Source of the DNA: Cyprinodon diabolis
Taxonomy: Eukaryota > Chordata > Actinopteri > Cyprinodontiformes > Cyprinodontidae
NCBI GenBank assembly: GCA_030533445.1
Contig: CM060065.1
Coordinates: 2,375,710-2,439,709 of the forward strand
Direction: 5' to 3'
DNA length: 64,000 bases
A model generated the notes under the pieces. The model was not told where the DNA came from and did no database searches. It saw only the letters and a program-made list of their open reading frames with translations. The translations under genes and the position numbers were made by a program. Shown here one piece after another: positions 1 to 12,227 of the stretch (position 1 is its first letter; the number at the start of each line of letters is the position of its first letter).

Positions 1-3000
1 TGGATCAGGAGCAGATGTCCTCGATCAGGAGCACATGTCCTGGATCAGGAGCAGATGTCCTGGATCAGGAGCAGATGTCCTGGATGAGGAGCACATATCC
101 TGGATCAGGAGCAGATGTCCTGAATCAGGAGCACATGTCCTAGATCAGGAGCAGATGTCCTGGATGAGGAGCACATGTCCTAGATCAGGAGCAGATGTCC
201 TGGATCAGGATCAGATATCCTGGATCAGGAGCACATGTCCTAGATCAGGAGCACATGTTCTAGATCAGCAGCAGATGTCCTGGATCAGGAGCAGATGTCC
301 TGGATCAGGATCAGATGTCCTGGATCAGGAGCACATGTCCTAGATCAGGAGCAGATTTCCTGGATCAGGAGCAGATGTCCTGGATCAGGAGCACATGTCC
401 CGGATCAGGAGCAGATGTCCTGGATCAGGATCAGATGTCCTAGATCAGGAGCAGATGTCCTGGATCAGGATCAGATGTCCCGCATCAGGACCCCATGACC
501 CGGATCAGGAGCAGATGTCCTGGATCAGGATCAGATGTCCTAGATCAGGAGCAGATGTCCTGGATCAGGAGCACATGTCCGGGATCAGGAGCAGATGTCC
601 TGGAAGAGGATCAGATGTCCTGGATCAGAAGCAGATGTCCTGGATAAGGAGCACATGTCCTGGATCAGGATCAGATGTCCTGGATCAGGAGAAGATGTCC
701 TGGATCAGGATCAGATGTCCTGGATCAGGAGCACATGTCCTGGATCAGGAGCACATGTCCTAGATTAGGAGCAGATGTCCTGGATCAGGAGCACATGTCC
801 TGGATCAGGAGCACATGTCCTGGATCAGGAGCAGATGTCCTGGATCAGGAGCAGATGTCCTGGATCAGGAGAAGATGTCCTGGATCAGGATCAGATGTCC
901 TGGATCAGGAGCAGATGTCCTGGATCAGGAGCACATGTCCTGGATCAGGAGCACATGTCCTGGATGAGGAGCAGATGTCCTGGATGAGGAGCAGATGTCC
1001 TGGATCAGGAGCAGATGTCCTAGATCAGGAGCAGATGTCCTGGATCAGGAGCAGATGTCCTGGAAGAGGAGCACATGTCCTGGATCAGGAGCAGATGTCC
1101 TGGATGAGGAGCACATGTCCTGGATCAGGAGCAGATGTCCTGAATCAGGAGCACATGTCCTAGATCAGGAGCAGATGTCCTGGATGAGGAGCACATGTCC
1201 TAGATCAGGAGCAGATGTCCTGGATCAGGATCAGATATCCTGGATCAGGAGCACATGTCCTAGATCAGGAGCACATGTCCTAGATCAGGAGCAGATGTCC
1301 TGGATCAGGAGCAGATGTCATGGATCAGGATCAGATGTCCTGGATCAGGAGCACATGTCCTGGATCAGGAGCACATGTCCTAGATCAGGAGCAGATGTCC
1401 TGGATCAGGAGCAGATGTCCTGGATCAGGAGCACATGTCCCGGATCAGGAGCAGATGTCCTGGATCAGGATCAGATGTCCTAGATCAGGAGCAGATGTCC
1501 TGGATCAGGATCAGATGTCCCGCATCAGGACCCCATGACCCGGATCAGGAGCAGGTGTCCTGGATCAGGAGCAGATGTCCTGGATGAGGAGCACATGTCC
1601 CGGATCAGGAGCAGATGTCCTGGATCAGGAGCACATGTCCTGGATCAGGAGCACATGTCCTAGATCAGGAGCAGATGTCCTGGATCAGGAGCAGATGTCC
1701 TGGATGAGGAGCACATGTCCCGGATGAGGAGCAGATGTCCTGGATCAGGAGCAGATGTCCTGGATCAGGAGCACATTTCCTGGATCAGGATCAGATGTCC
1801 TGGATCAGGAGCACATGTCCTAGATCAGGAGCAGATGTCCTGGATCCGGAGCAGATGTCCTGGATCAGGAGCAGATGTCCTGGATGAGGAGCACATGTCC
1901 CGGATCAGGAGCAGATGTCCTTGATCAGGAGCACATGTCCTGGATCAGGAGCAGATGTCCTGGATCAGGAGCACATATCCTAGATCAGGAGCAGATGTCC
2001 TGGATGAGGAGCACATGTCTTGGATCAGGAGCACATTTCCTGGATCAGGATCAGATGTCCTAGATCAGGAGCACATGTCCTAGATCAGGAGCAGATGTCC
2101 TGGATCAGGAGCAGATGTCCTGGATGAGGAGCACATGTCCCGGATCAGGAGCAGATGTCCTTGATCAGGAGCACATGTCCTGGATCAGGAGCAGATGTCC
2201 TGAATCAGGAGCAGATGTCCTGGATCAGGAGCACATTTCCTGGATCAGGATAAGATGTCCTGGATCAGGAGCAGATGTCCTGGATCAGGAACAGATGTCC
2301 TGGATCAGGAACAGATGTCCTGGATCAGGAGCAGATGTCCTGGATCAGGAGCAGATGTCCTGGATTAGGAGCAGATGTCCTGGATCAGGAGCAGATGTCC
2401 TGGATCAGGAACAGATGTCCTGGATCAGGAGCAGATGTCCTGGATCAGGAGCAGATGTCCTGGATCAGGAACAGATGTCCTGGATCAGGAGCAGATGTCC
2501 TGGATCAGGAGCAGATGTCCTGGATCAGGAGCACATTTCCTGGATCAGGATCAGATGTCCTGGATCAGGAGCAGATGTCCTGACTCAGGAGCACATTTCC
2601 TGGATCAGGATCAGATGTCCTGGATCAGAAGCAGATGTCCTGGATTAGGAGCAGATGTCCTGGTTTAGGAGCAGATGTCCTGGATCAGGAGCAGATGTCC
2701 TGGATCAGGAGCAGATGTCCTGGATCAGGAGCACATGTCCTGTATCAGGAGCAGATGTCCTGAATCAGGAGCAGATGTCCTGGATCAGGAGCACATTTCC
2801 TGGATCAGGATAAGATGTCCTGGATCAGGAGCAGATGTTCTGGATCAGGAGCAGATGTCATGGATCAGGAACAGATGTCCTGGATCAGGAGCAGATGTCC
2901 TGGATCAGGAGCAGATGTCCTGGATCAGGAGCAGATGTCCTGGATCAGGGACAGATGTCCTGGATCAGGAGCCGATGTCCTGGATCAGGAGCACATTTCC

Positions 3001-6000
3001 TGGATCAGGATAAGATGTCCTGGATCAGGAGCACATTTCCTGGATCAGGATAAGATGTCCTGGATGAGGAGCACATGTCCTGGATCAGGAGCATATGTCC
3101 TGAATCAGGAGCACATGTCCTAGATCAGGAGCAGATGTCCTGGATGAGGAGCACATGTCCTAGATCAGGAGCAGATGTCCTGGATCAGGATCAGATATCC
3201 TGGATCAGGAGCACATGTCCTAGATCAGGAGCACATGTCCTAGATCAGGAGCAGATGTCCTGGATCAGGAGCAGATGTCCTGGATCAGGATCAGATGTCC
3301 TGGATCAGGAGCATATGTCCTGGATCAGGAGCACATGTCCTAGATCAGGAGCAGATTTCCTGGATCAGGAGCAGATGTCCTGGATCAGGAGCACATGTCC
3401 CGGATCAGGAGCAGATGTCCCGGATCAGGATCAGATGTCCTAGATCAGGAGAAGATGTCCTGGATCAGGATCAGATGTCCTGGATCAGGAGCAGATGTCC
3501 TGGATCAGGAGCACATGTCCTGGATCAGGAGCACATGTCCTAGATCAGGAGCAGATGTCCTGGATCAGGAGCACATGTCCTGGATCAGGAGCAGATGTCC
3601 TGGATGAGGAGCAGATGTCCTGGATCAGGAGCAGATGTCCTGGATCAGGAGCAGATGTCCTGGATCAGGAGCACATGTCCTGGATCAGGAGCACATGTCC
3701 TGGATGAGGAGCAGATGTCCTGGATCAGGAGCAGATGTCCTGGTTCAGGAGCAGATGTCCTGGATCAGGAGCAGATGTCCTGGATCAGGATCAGATGTCC
3801 TGGATCAGGAGCACATGTCCCGGATCAGGAGCAGATGTCCTGGATCAGGATCAGATGTCCTAGATCAGGAGCAGATGTCCTGGATCAGGATCAGATGTCC
3901 CGCATCAGGACCCCATGACCCGGATCAGGAGCAGATGTCCTGGATCAGGATCAGATGTCCTAGATCAGGAGCAGATGTCCTGGATCAGGAGCAGATGTCC
4001 TGGATGAGGAGCACATGTCCCGGATCAGGAGCAGATGTCCTGGAAGAGGATCAGATGTCCTGGATCAGAAGCAGATGTCCTGGATAAGGAGCACATGTCC
4101 TGGATCAGGATCAGATGTCCTGGATCAGGAGAAGATGTCCTGGATCAGGATCAGATGTCCTGGATCAGGAGCAGATGTCCTGGATCAGGAGCACATGTCC
4201 TGGATCAGGAGCACATGTCCTAGATCAGGAGCAGATGTCCTGGATCAGGAGCACATGTCCTGGATCAGGAGCAGATGTCCTGGATGAGGAGCAGATGTCC
4301 TGGATCAGGAGCAGATGTCCTAGATCAGGAGCAGATGTCCTGGATCAGCAGCAGATGTCCTGGAAGAGGAGCACATGTCCTGGATCAGGAGCAGATGTCC
4401 TGGATGAGGAGCACATGTCCTGGATCAGGAGCAGATGTCCTGAATCAGGAGCACATGTCCTAGATCAGGAGCAGATGTCCTGGATGAGGAGCACATGTCC
4501 TAGATCAGGAGCAGATGTCCTGGATCAGGATCAGATATCCTGGATCAGGAGCACATGTCCTAGATCAGGAGCACATGTCCTAGATCAGGAGCAGATGTCC
4601 TGGATCAGGAGCAGATGTCCTGGATCAGGATCAGATGTCCTGGATCAGGAGCACATGTCCTGGATCAGGAGCACATGTCCTAGATCAGGAGCAGATGTCC
4701 TGGATCAGGAGCACATGTCCTGGATCAGGAGCACATGTCCTGGATCAGGAGCAGATGTCCTGGATCAGGAGCAGATGTCCTGGATCAGGAGAAGATGTCC
4801 TGGATCAGGATCAGATGTCCTGGATCAGGAGCAGATGTCCTGGATCAGGAGCACATGTCCTGGATCAGGAGCAGATGTCCTGGATCAGGAGCACATTTCC
4901 TGGATCAGGATAAGATGTCCTGGATCAGGAGCAGATGTCCTGGATCAGGAACAGATGTCCTGGATCAGGAACAGATGTCCTGGATCAGGAGCAGATGTCC
5001 TGGATCAGGAGCAGATGTCCTGGATGAGGAGCACATGTCCTGGATCAGGAGCAGACGTCCTGAATCAGGAGCACATGTCCTAGATCAGGAGCAGATGTCC
5101 TGGATGAGGAGCACATGTCCTAGATCAGGAGCAGATGTCCTGGATCAGGATCAGATATCCTGGATCAGGAGCACATGTCCTAGATCAGGAGCACATGTCC
5201 TAGATCAGGAGCAGATGTCCTGGATCAGGAGCAGATGTCATGGATCAGGATCAGATGTCCTGGATCAGGAGCACATGTCCTGGATCAGGAGCACATGTCC
5301 TAGATCAGGAGCAGATGTCCTGGATCAGGAGCAGATGTCCTGGATCAGGAGCACATGTCCCGGATCAGGAGCAGATGTCCTGGATCAGGATCAGATGTCC
5401 TAGATCAGGAGCAGATGTCCTGGATCAGGATCAGATGTCCCGCATCAGGACCCCATGACCCGGATCAGGAGCAGGTGTCCTGGATCAGGATCAGATGTCC
5501 TAGATCGGGAGCAGATGTCCTGGATCAGGAGCAGATGTCCTGGATGAGGAGCACATGTCCCGGATCAGGAGCAGATGTCCTGGATCAGGAGCACATGTCC
5601 TGGATCAGGAGCACATGTCCTAGATCAGGAGCAGATGTCCTGGATCAGGAGCAGATGTCCTGGATGAGGAGCACATGTCCCGGATGAGGAGCAGATGTCC
5701 TGGATCAGGAGCAGATGTCCTGGATCAGGAGCACATTTCCTGGATCAGGATCAGATGTCCTGGATCAGGAACACATGTCCTAGATCAGGAGCAGATGTCC
5801 TGGATCCGGAGCAGATGTCCTGGATCAGGAGCAGATGTCCTGGATGAGGAGCACATGTCCCGGATCAGGAGCAGATGTCCTTGATCTGGAGCACATGTCC
5901 TGGATCAGGAGCAGATGTCCTGGATCAGGAGCACATATCCTAGATCAGGAGCAGATGTCCTGGATGAGGAGCACATGTCTTGGATCAGGAGCACATTTCC

Positions 6001-9000
6001 TGGATCAGGATCAGATGTCCTAGATCAGGAGCACATGTCCTAGATCAGGAGCACATGTCCTGGATCAGGAGCAGATGTCCTGGATGAGGAGCACATGTCC
6101 CGGATCAGGAGCAAATGTCCTTGATCAGGAGCACATGTCCTGGATCAGGAGCAGATGTCCTGAATCAGGAGCAGATGTCCTGGATCAGGAGCACATTTCC
6201 TGGATCAGGATAAGATGTCCTGGATCAGGAGCAGATGTCCTGGATCAGGAACAGATGTCCTGGATCAGGAACAGATGTCCTGGATCAGGAGCAGATGTCC
6301 TGGATCAGGAGCAGATGTCCTGGATTAGGAGCAGATGTCCTGGATCAGGAGCAGATGTCCTGGATCAGGAACAGATGTCCTGGATCAGGAGCAGATGTCC
6401 TGGATTAGGAGCAGATGTCCTGGATCAGGAACAGATGTCCTGGATCAGGAGCAGATGTCCTGGATCAGGAGCAGATGTCCTGGATCAGGAGCACATTTCC
6501 TGGATCAGGATCAGATGTCCTGGATCAGGAGCAGATGTCCTGGATCAGGAGCACATTTCCTGGATCAGGATCAGATGTCCTGGATCAGAAGCAGATGTCC
6601 TGGATTAGGAGCAGATGTCCTGGTTTAGGAGCAGATGTCCTGGATCAGGAGCAGATGTCCTGGATCAGGAGCAGATGTCCTGGATCAGGAGCACATGTCC
6701 TGGATCAGGAGCAGATGTCCTGAATCAGGAGCAGATGTCCTGGATCAGGAGCACATTTCCTGGATCAGGATAAGATGTCCTGGATCAGGAGCAGATGTTC
6801 TGGATCAGGAGCAGATGTCATGGATCAGGAACAGATGTCCTGGATCAGGAGCAGATGTCCTGGATCAGGAGCAGATGTCCTGGATCAGGAGCAGATGTCC
6901 TGGATCAGGGACAGATGTCCTGGATCAGGAGCAGATGTCCTGGATCAGGAGCACATTTCCTGGATCAGGATAAGATGTCCTGGATCAGGAGCACATGTCC
7001 TGGATCAGGAGCATATGTCCTGAATCAGGAGCACATGTCCTAGATCAGGAGCAGATGTCCTGGATGAGGAGCACATGTCCTAGATCAGGAGCAGATGTCC
7101 TGGATCAGGATCAGATATCCTGGATCAGGAGCACATGTCCTAGATCAGGAGCACATGTCCTAGATCAGGAGCAGATGTCCTGGATCAGGAGCAGATGTCC
7201 TGGATCAGGATCAGATGTCCTGGATCAGGAGCATATGTCCTGGATCAGGAGCACATGTCCTAGATCAGGAGCAGATTTCCTGGATCAGGAGCAGATGTCC
7301 TGGATCAGGAGCACATGTCCCGGATCAGGAGCAGATGTCCTGGATCAGGATCAGATGTCCTAGATCAGGAGAAGATGTCCTGGATCAGGATCAGATGTCC
7401 TGGATCAGGAGCAGATGTCCTGGATCAGGAGCACATGTCCTGGATCAGGAGCACATGTCCTAGATCAGGAGCAGATGTCCTGGATCAGGAGCACATGTCC
7501 TGGATCAGGAGCAGATGTCCTGGATGAGGAGCAGATGTCCTGGATCAGGAGCAGATGTCCTGGATCAGGAGCACATGTCCTGGATCAGGAGCACATGTCC
7601 TGGATGAGGAGCAGATGTCCTGGATCAGGAGCAGATGTCCTGGTTCAGGAGCAGATGTCCTGGATCAGGAGCAGATGTCCTGGATCAGGATCAGATGTCC
7701 TGGATCAGGAGCACATGTCCCGGATCAGGAGCAGATGTCCTGGATCAGGATCAGATGTCCTAGATCAGGAGCAGATGTCCTGGATCAGGATCAGATGTCC
7801 CGCATCAGGACCCCATGACCCGGATCAGGAGCAGATGTCCTGGATCAGGATCAGATGTCCTAGATCAGGAGCAGATGTCCTGGATCAGGAGCAGATGTCC
7901 TGGATGAGGAGCACATGTCCCGGATCAGGAGCAGATGTCCTGGAAGAGGATCAGATGTCCTGGATCAGAAGCAGATGTCCTGGATAAGGAGCACATGTCC
8001 TGGATCAGGATCAGATGTCCTGGATCAGGAGAAGATGTCCTGGATCAGGATCAGATGTCCTGGATCAGGAGCAGATGTCCTGGATCAGGAGCACATGTCC
8101 TGGATCAGGAGCACATGTCCTAGATCAGGAGCAGATGTCCTGGATCAGGAGCACATGTCCTGGATCAGGAGCAGATGTCCTGGATGAGGAGCAGATGTCC
8201 TGGATCAGGAGCAGATGTCCTAGATCAGGAGCAGATGTCCTGGATCAGCAGCAGATGTCCTGGAAGAGGAGCACATGTCCTGGATCAGGAGCAGATGTCC
8301 TGGATGAGGAGCACATGTCCTGGATCAGGAGCAGATGTCCTGAATCAGGAGCACATGTCCTAGATCAGGAGCAGATGTCCTGGATGAGGAGCACATGTCC
8401 TAGATCAGGAGCAGATGTCCTGGATCAGGATCAGATATCCTGGATCAGGAGCACATGTCCTAGATCAGGAGCACATGTCCTAGATCAGGAGCAGATGTCC
8501 TGGATCAGGAGCAGATGTCCTGGATCAGGATCAGATGTCCTGGATCAGGAGCACATGTCCTGGATCAGGAGCACATGTCCTAGATCAGGAGCAGATGTCC
8601 TGGATCAGGAGCAGATGTCCTGGATCAGGAGCACATGTCCCGGATCAGGAGCAGATGTCCTGGATCAGGATCAGATGTCCTAGATCAGGAGCAGATGTCC
8701 TGGATCAGGATCAGATGTCCCGCATCAGGACCCCATGACCCGGATCAGGAGCAGATGTCCTGGATCAGGATCAGATGTCCTAGATCAGGAGCAGATGTCC
8801 TGGATCAGGAGCAGATGTCCTGGATGAGGAGCACATGTCCCGGATCAGGAGCAGATGTCCTGGATCAGGAGCACATGTCCTGGATCAGGAGCACATGTCC
8901 TAGATCAGGAGCAGATGTCCTGGATCAGGAGCAGATGTCCTGGATGAGGAGCACATGTCCCGGATCAGGAGCAGATGTCCTGGATCAGGAGCACATGTCC

Positions 9001-11174
9001 TGGATCAGGAGCACATGTCCTAGATCAGGAGCAGATGTCCCGGATCAGGAGCAGATGTCCTGGATCAGGAGCAGATGTCCTGGATCAGGAGCACATTTCC
9101 TGGATCAGGATCAGATGTCCTGGATCAGGAGCACATTTCCTAGATCAGGAGCAGATGTCCCGGATCAGGAGCAGATGTCCTGGTTCAGGAGCAGATGTCC
9201 TGGATCAGGAGCACATGTCCTGGATCAGGAGCAGATGTCCTGAATCAGGAGCACATGTCCTAGATCAGGAGCAGATGTCCTGGATGAGGAGCACATGTCC
9301 TAGATCAGGAGCAGATGTCCTGGATCAGGATCAGATATCCTGGATCAGGAGCACATGTCCTAGATCAGGAGCACATGTCCTAGATCAGGAGCAGATGTCC
9401 TGGATCAGGAGCAGATGTCCTGGATCAGGATCAGATGTCCTGGATCAGGAGCACATGTCCTGGATCAGGAGCACATGTCCTAGATCAGGAGCAGATGTCC
9501 TGGATCAGGAGCAGATGTCCTGGATCAGGAGCACATGTCCCGGATCAGGAGCAGATGTCCTGGATCAGGATCAGATGTCCTAGATCAGGAGCAGATGTCC
9601 TGGCTCAGGATCAGATGTCCCGCATCAGGACCCCATGACCCGGATCAGGAGCAGATGTCCTGGATCAGGATCAGATGTCCTAGATCAGGAGCAGATGTCC
9701 TGGATCAGGAGCAGATGTCCTGGATGAGGAGCACATGTCCCGGATCAGGACCAGATGTCCTTGATCAGGAGCACATGTCCTGGATCAGGAGCAGATGTCC
9801 TGGATCAGGAGCACATGTCCTAGATCAGGAGCAGATGTCCTGGATGAGGAGCACATGTCTTGGATCAGGAGCACATTTCCTGGATCAGGATCAGATGTCC
9901 TAGATCAGGAGCACATGTGCTAGATCAGGAGCAGATGTCCTGGATCAGGAGCAGATGTCCTGGATGAGGAGCACATGTCCCGGATCAGGAGCAGATGTCC
10001 TTGATCAGGAGCACATGTCCTGGATCAAGAGCAGATGTCCTGAATCAGGAGCAGATGTCCTGGATCAGGAGCACATTTCCTGGATCAGGAGCACATTTCC
10101 TGGATCAGGATAAGATGTCCTGGATCAGGAACAGATGTCCTGGATCAGGAGCAGATGTCCTGGATCAGGAGCAGATGTCCTGGATTAGGAGCAGATGTCC
10201 TGGATCAGGAGCAGATGTCCTGGATCAGGAGCAGATGTCCTGGATCAGGAGCAGATGTCCTGGATCAGGAGCAGATGTCCTGGCTCAGGAGCAGATGTCC
10301 TGGATCAGGAGCACATTTCCTGGATCAGGATCAGATGTCCTGGATCAGGAGCAGATGTCCTGGATCAGGAGCACATTTCCTGGATCAGGATCAGATGTCC
10401 TGGATCAGAAGCAGATGTCCTGGAATAGGAGCAGATGTCCTGGTTCAGGAGCAGATGTCCTTGATCAGGAGCAGATGTCCTGGATCAGGAGCACATGTCC
10501 TGGATCAGGAGCAGATGTCCTGAATCAGGAGCAGATGTCCTGGATCAGGAGCACATTTCCTGGATCAGGATAAGATGTCCTGGATCAGGAGCAGATGTTC
10601 TGGATCAGGAGCAGATGTCATGGATCAGGAACAGATGTCCTGGATCAGGAGCAGATGTCCTGGATCAGGAGCAGATGTCCTGGATCAGGAACAGATGTCC
10701 TGGATCAGGAGCAGATGTCCTGGATCAGGAAAAGATGTCCTGGATCAGGAGCAGATGTTCTGGATCAGGAGCAGATGTCATGGATCAGGAACAGATGTCC
10801 TGGATCAGGAGCAGATGTCCTGGATCAGGAGCACATGTCCTGGATCAGGAGCAGATGTTCTGGATCAGGAGCAGATGTCATGGATCAGGAACAGATGTCC
10901 TGGATCAGGAGCAGATGTCCTGGATCAGGAGCAGATGTCCTGGATCAGGAACAGATGTCCTAGATCAGGAGCAGATGTCCTGGATCAGGAGCAGATGTCC
11001 TGGATCAGGAGCAGATGTCCTGGATCAGGAGCAGATGTCCTGGATCAGGAACAGATGTCCTGGATCAGGAGCACATTTCCTGGATCAGGATAAGATGTCC
11101 TGGATCAGGAGCACATTTCCTGGATCAGGATAAGATGTCCTGGATCAGGAGCAGATGTCCTGGATTAGGAGCAG
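1..11174. repeat. 20-bp satellite/minisatellite array, about 558 units
   Basis: The unit is tggatcaggagcagatgtcc, repeated from the first base to 11160 and followed by a 14-base partial unit. Units always begin at positions 1, 21, 41 and so on, so no unit has gained or lost a base. Variation is by substitution at a few sites: t/c/a at the start, gcag or gcac in the middle, gatc to gatg, and an outlier cgcatcaggaccccatgacc. Each unit contains GATC and the interrupted palindrome TCCTG-GAT-CAGGA. Because 20 is not a multiple of 3, the three + strand frames all read the same cyclic 20-residue peptide, giving long spurious ORFs broken only by tag/tga variants. The array starts before the window. 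Confidence 0.97.
1521..8720. repeat. Higher-order repeat of about 3.9 kb within the satellite
   Basis: The rare unit cgcatcaggaccccatgacc occurs at 481, 1521, 3901, 5441, 7801, 8721 and 9621. Long runs of variant units recur at fixed offsets: 3920 bp (1320 to 5240), 3960 bp (1561 to 5521, until about 3040), 3920 bp (3075 to 6995) and 3900 bp (3901 to 7801, 4635 to 8535). The offset changes only in whole 20-bp steps, as expected from unit-sized exchange after a block duplication. A smaller block starting tgaatcaggagcacatgtcc recurs at 121, 1141, 3101, 4441, 5061, 7021, 8341 and 9241. Confidence 0.85.
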
Positions 11175-11925
11175 CGAGGAAATAGTAAGCGATTCTTGTG
11201 GGATGAAAGAAGGAAATAGTGAAAAAGAAGAAAGATGGAAGAGAGTCAAATGAGAAAAAATCATAAAAGCAGAGATCAATTGAAGGGGAGTTCAGTTCAG
11301 ATGATCTGAAGAAATTAGAAAACTGAAATTAGAGCACAGAATAACTTCTGCTGAAGCTGCAAAAAGGATCTAATCCCAGTCAGAAAAACCCAAACCAACA
11401 GTTCAGCACAGGACAAGTTTAAAATCTGTGGAGCACCGTCCCAACACTGCACACCCATGGTTGAAGGAAAACCGAGAAAAACAAAATGATGAAATGATGA
11501 GGACGAATTTGATTAAGCATTGATTATGTTGGGTTAAATTAAACATTTTGGTAAAATATGTTTTATTTTTTTCTCAGGAACTTCTTATCGGTTGGTGGCG
11601 GTAATGCTCTCCAACTAGTTTGCCAACCGCCATAAAACACTACGAGAAGAAGAAGAAGAGCGTCCAGTTTTAGCCAGTTGGGGCTTTGAAATATCATCAC
11701 GGTCTCAGAGGGAGTGGTTGTGAATTTTGATCCGCAGATATTTGCTGTTTCTAACTCCTTCCTCTTTCTGCTGCAGCTTAAAAACAACAGGACTGAATGA
11801 ATCCTGGAAACATTTTTAACAGAAAACCGGCATCGCCAGGGACAGCTAAGTGGGGTCCTTTGGAGCTCCTAAACAGGAAGTTGGTTCAGAGGCTAAAGCA
11901 GCTGCAGAATATTTACTAGTGTCGC
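11175..11925. other. Unique spacer between satellite and copia element
   Basis: No gene recognised. 11588-11635 holds an imperfect inverted motif (ggttggtggcgg ... ccaaccgcc) followed by a GAAGAAGAAG run, a combination I associate with a dispersed teleost element. The short minus-strand ORF across 11563-11787 has no family resemblance. The last five bases, GTCGC, are the left copy of the copia target-site duplication. Confidence 0.5.
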
Positions 11926-12136
11926 TGTTGACATTATGAATGTTTTTGTGCTCTCATTTGTTGTTGTTTTGATCATTATTGGATAATTATGTGTCACATC
12001 ACGTGACCTGTCTAATTTAACACACTTGTGTACAATAAAGGGTGTGTCCTTCAAACAAAGGAGGAACAACACGAAAACCGACTGAGTCTCATGCTGTCAT
12101 GTTGAACGCTGTGCCGAAAAGTTGATTCCGCTAACA
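11926..12136 (+). repeat. Copia 5' LTR
   Basis: Identical to the 3' LTR except at one position near the end. It contains AATAAA at 12034-12039, a likely polyadenylation signal, and a TCACGTGA E-box at 11999-12006. It starts TG and ends CA. Confidence 0.95.
11999..12006 (+). promoter_or_regulatory. Palindromic E-box TCACGTGA in the LTR
   Basis: The perfect palindrome TCACGTGA, a site type bound by USF and MITF/TFE bHLH-zip factors, lies in the 5' LTR and is duplicated in the 3' LTR. A role as the element's enhancer is inference. Confidence 0.35.
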
Positions 12137-12150
12137 GGTTATGGGCCCAG
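12137..12150 (+). other. Primer-binding site for a half initiator tRNA-Met
   Basis: GGTTATGGGCCCAG, directly after the LTR, is complementary to the anticodon arm of vertebrate initiator tRNA-Met (CTGGGCCCATAACC), not to a tRNA 3' end. Drosophila copia primes from an initiator tRNA-Met cleaved near nucleotide 39. The position here fits that half-tRNA mechanism. Confidence 0.8.
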
Positions 12151-12227
12151 AGCGTCCATAATCAATGCAGAAACTGGTGAATGTCCAGACAGACAGTGAG
12201 CACCTGCTTTGTAAGTAAACAAGGAAA

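Noticed and set aside
35..11133. Dozens of long ORFs encoding MSWIRSRCPGSGADVLDQEQ-type repeats
   Set aside because: They follow from the 20-bp period and overlap each other in all three frames of one strand. Starts and stops fall on random unit variants. There is no signal, domain or flanking gene structure.
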